Of a DNA stretch of 64,000 nt, positions 63,626 to 64,000 are shown piece after piece (position 1 is the stretch's first letter; each line of letters starts with the position of its first letter). The DNA comes from Prolixibacteraceae bacterium (GTDB lineage Bacteria > Bacteroidota > Bacteroidia > Bacteroidales > Prolixibacteraceae). The position numbers and the translations under genes are program-made. The stretch is from NCBI GenBank assembly GCA_025210775.1, contig JAOARB010000009.1:1-64000 (forward strand), in the 5' to 3' direction. The notes beneath the pieces were generated by a model. It was not told the origin of the DNA, did not search any database, and worked only from the letters and a program-made list of their open reading frames with translations.

Positions 63626-64000
63626 TTAATGGGCAAAATAGATGATTGCCGATAAATATATAGCGATCTCTGTTAACTGTTGGTTGGCTCCTAAACAATC
63701 GCCTGTATATCCTCCTAGCCAACACTTGAAATAGTGCCTATTATAGGCCGATACTAAGATGGGCAGTGGGAGAATAAAAAGGGCCAATTCCCACGGAATA
63801 AATATAAATGGTATCGCCGTAATCAACAAAGCGATAATGATATCTTTTATCGAGATCTGTTTGTCTCTTAAAGGTTTCGATTTTGAGCTCTCATCCATTC
63901 GTACATATTGACTGGTATAGATCATTCCAACAGAGTTAAAACGACTGTAAGTGTGACCTATGATCAAAATAATAGGAAAACTTGCAGATGGAATCTCTGA
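63626..64000 (-). CDS. cobS: Adenosylcobinamide-GDP ribazoletransferase (partial)
   Basis: The C-terminal 124 codons of an integral membrane protein; the frame is open to the window edge. It shows HTYSRFNSVGMIY, several hydrophobic helices (IIIALLITAIPFIFIPW, LALFILPLPILVSAY) and the typical CobS ending YFKCWLGGYTGDCLGANQQLTEI. CobS joins adenosylcobinamide-GDP with alpha-ribazole, the last step of the nucleotide loop. It lies 13 bases upstream of cobC. Confidence 0.92.
   Translation of the reverse strand, partial: SEIPSASFPIILIIGHTYSRFNSVGMIYTSQYVRMDESSKSKPLRDKQISIKDIIIALLITAIPFIFIPWELALFILPLPILVSAYNRHYFKCWLGGYTGDCLGANQQLTEIAIYLSAIIYFAH

Overview
The window comes from the chromosome of a Bacteroidota bacterium, most likely a marine or gut-type anaerobe of the Bacteroidales/Marinilabiliales range. 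The evidence is a type IX secretion (T9SS) sorting domain on a gingipain-like protease, a V-type rather than F-type ATPase operon, the Bacteroidota promoter pattern (TTTG, about 19-20 nt, TAnnTTTG) upstream of many genes, a CusA-type RND pump fused to a TolC domain, and an ATP-dependent PEP carboxykinase. Genus or species cannot be decided from the sequence alone.

Layout. Positions 1-4.0 kb are the right end of an integrated element: two small leftward DNA-binding proteins and the start of a third gene, a divergent CI/S24-type repressor with operator-like repeats, a DUF4468 protein, and a tyrosine integrase beside tRNA-Arg(CCG). Positions 4.5-24 kb are mostly housekeeping: rarA, kdsA, a seven-subunit V-ATPase operon plus its DUF2764 companion (7.9-15.5 kb), a radical SAM/SPASM protein, a nucleotide-sugar dehydrogenase, an SRP RNA/tRNA-Thr unit, pckA behind a structured leader, umuDC, a nitroreductase and folD. 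Positions 24-35.9 kb hold a lipase-like lipoprotein, a methyltransferase, a heparinase II/III-type lyase, a cupin, rpsF-rpsR-rplI, a MATE pump, cysQ, ffh and a second, inverted SRP RNA/tRNA-Thr unit just after ffh.

Positions 36.2-43.7 kb carry the most unusual locus: an IclR regulator followed by three exported proteins. These are a beta-propeller/dihaem MauG-like fusion, a propeller lipoprotein, and a 1319-residue protein with a hydrazine-synthase-alpha-like core, two c-haem sites and a sulfatase-modifying-factor-type domain. The domain set matches that of anammox hydrazine synthase, but the organism is not an anammox bacterium and the substrate is unknown. A gene-free repeat island follows (43.8-44.4 kb). 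Next are a SigZ-type sigma factor with a cysteine-rich membrane protein and an ArsP-like permease (44.7-47.2 kb), then a free-standing gingipain-propeptide lipoprotein with a Fur regulator, and a metal-efflux RND set (48-55.6 kb). The full gingipain-like protease follows at 55.9-59.6 kb. The window ends in a leftward cobalamin nucleotide-loop/adenosylation operon (60.6-64 kb, cut by the window end).

Three gene-free regions (26.1, 44.3 and 60.1 kb) share one architecture: 11-bp tandem units that run one way, then reappear inverted, giving long hairpin-forming arrays.
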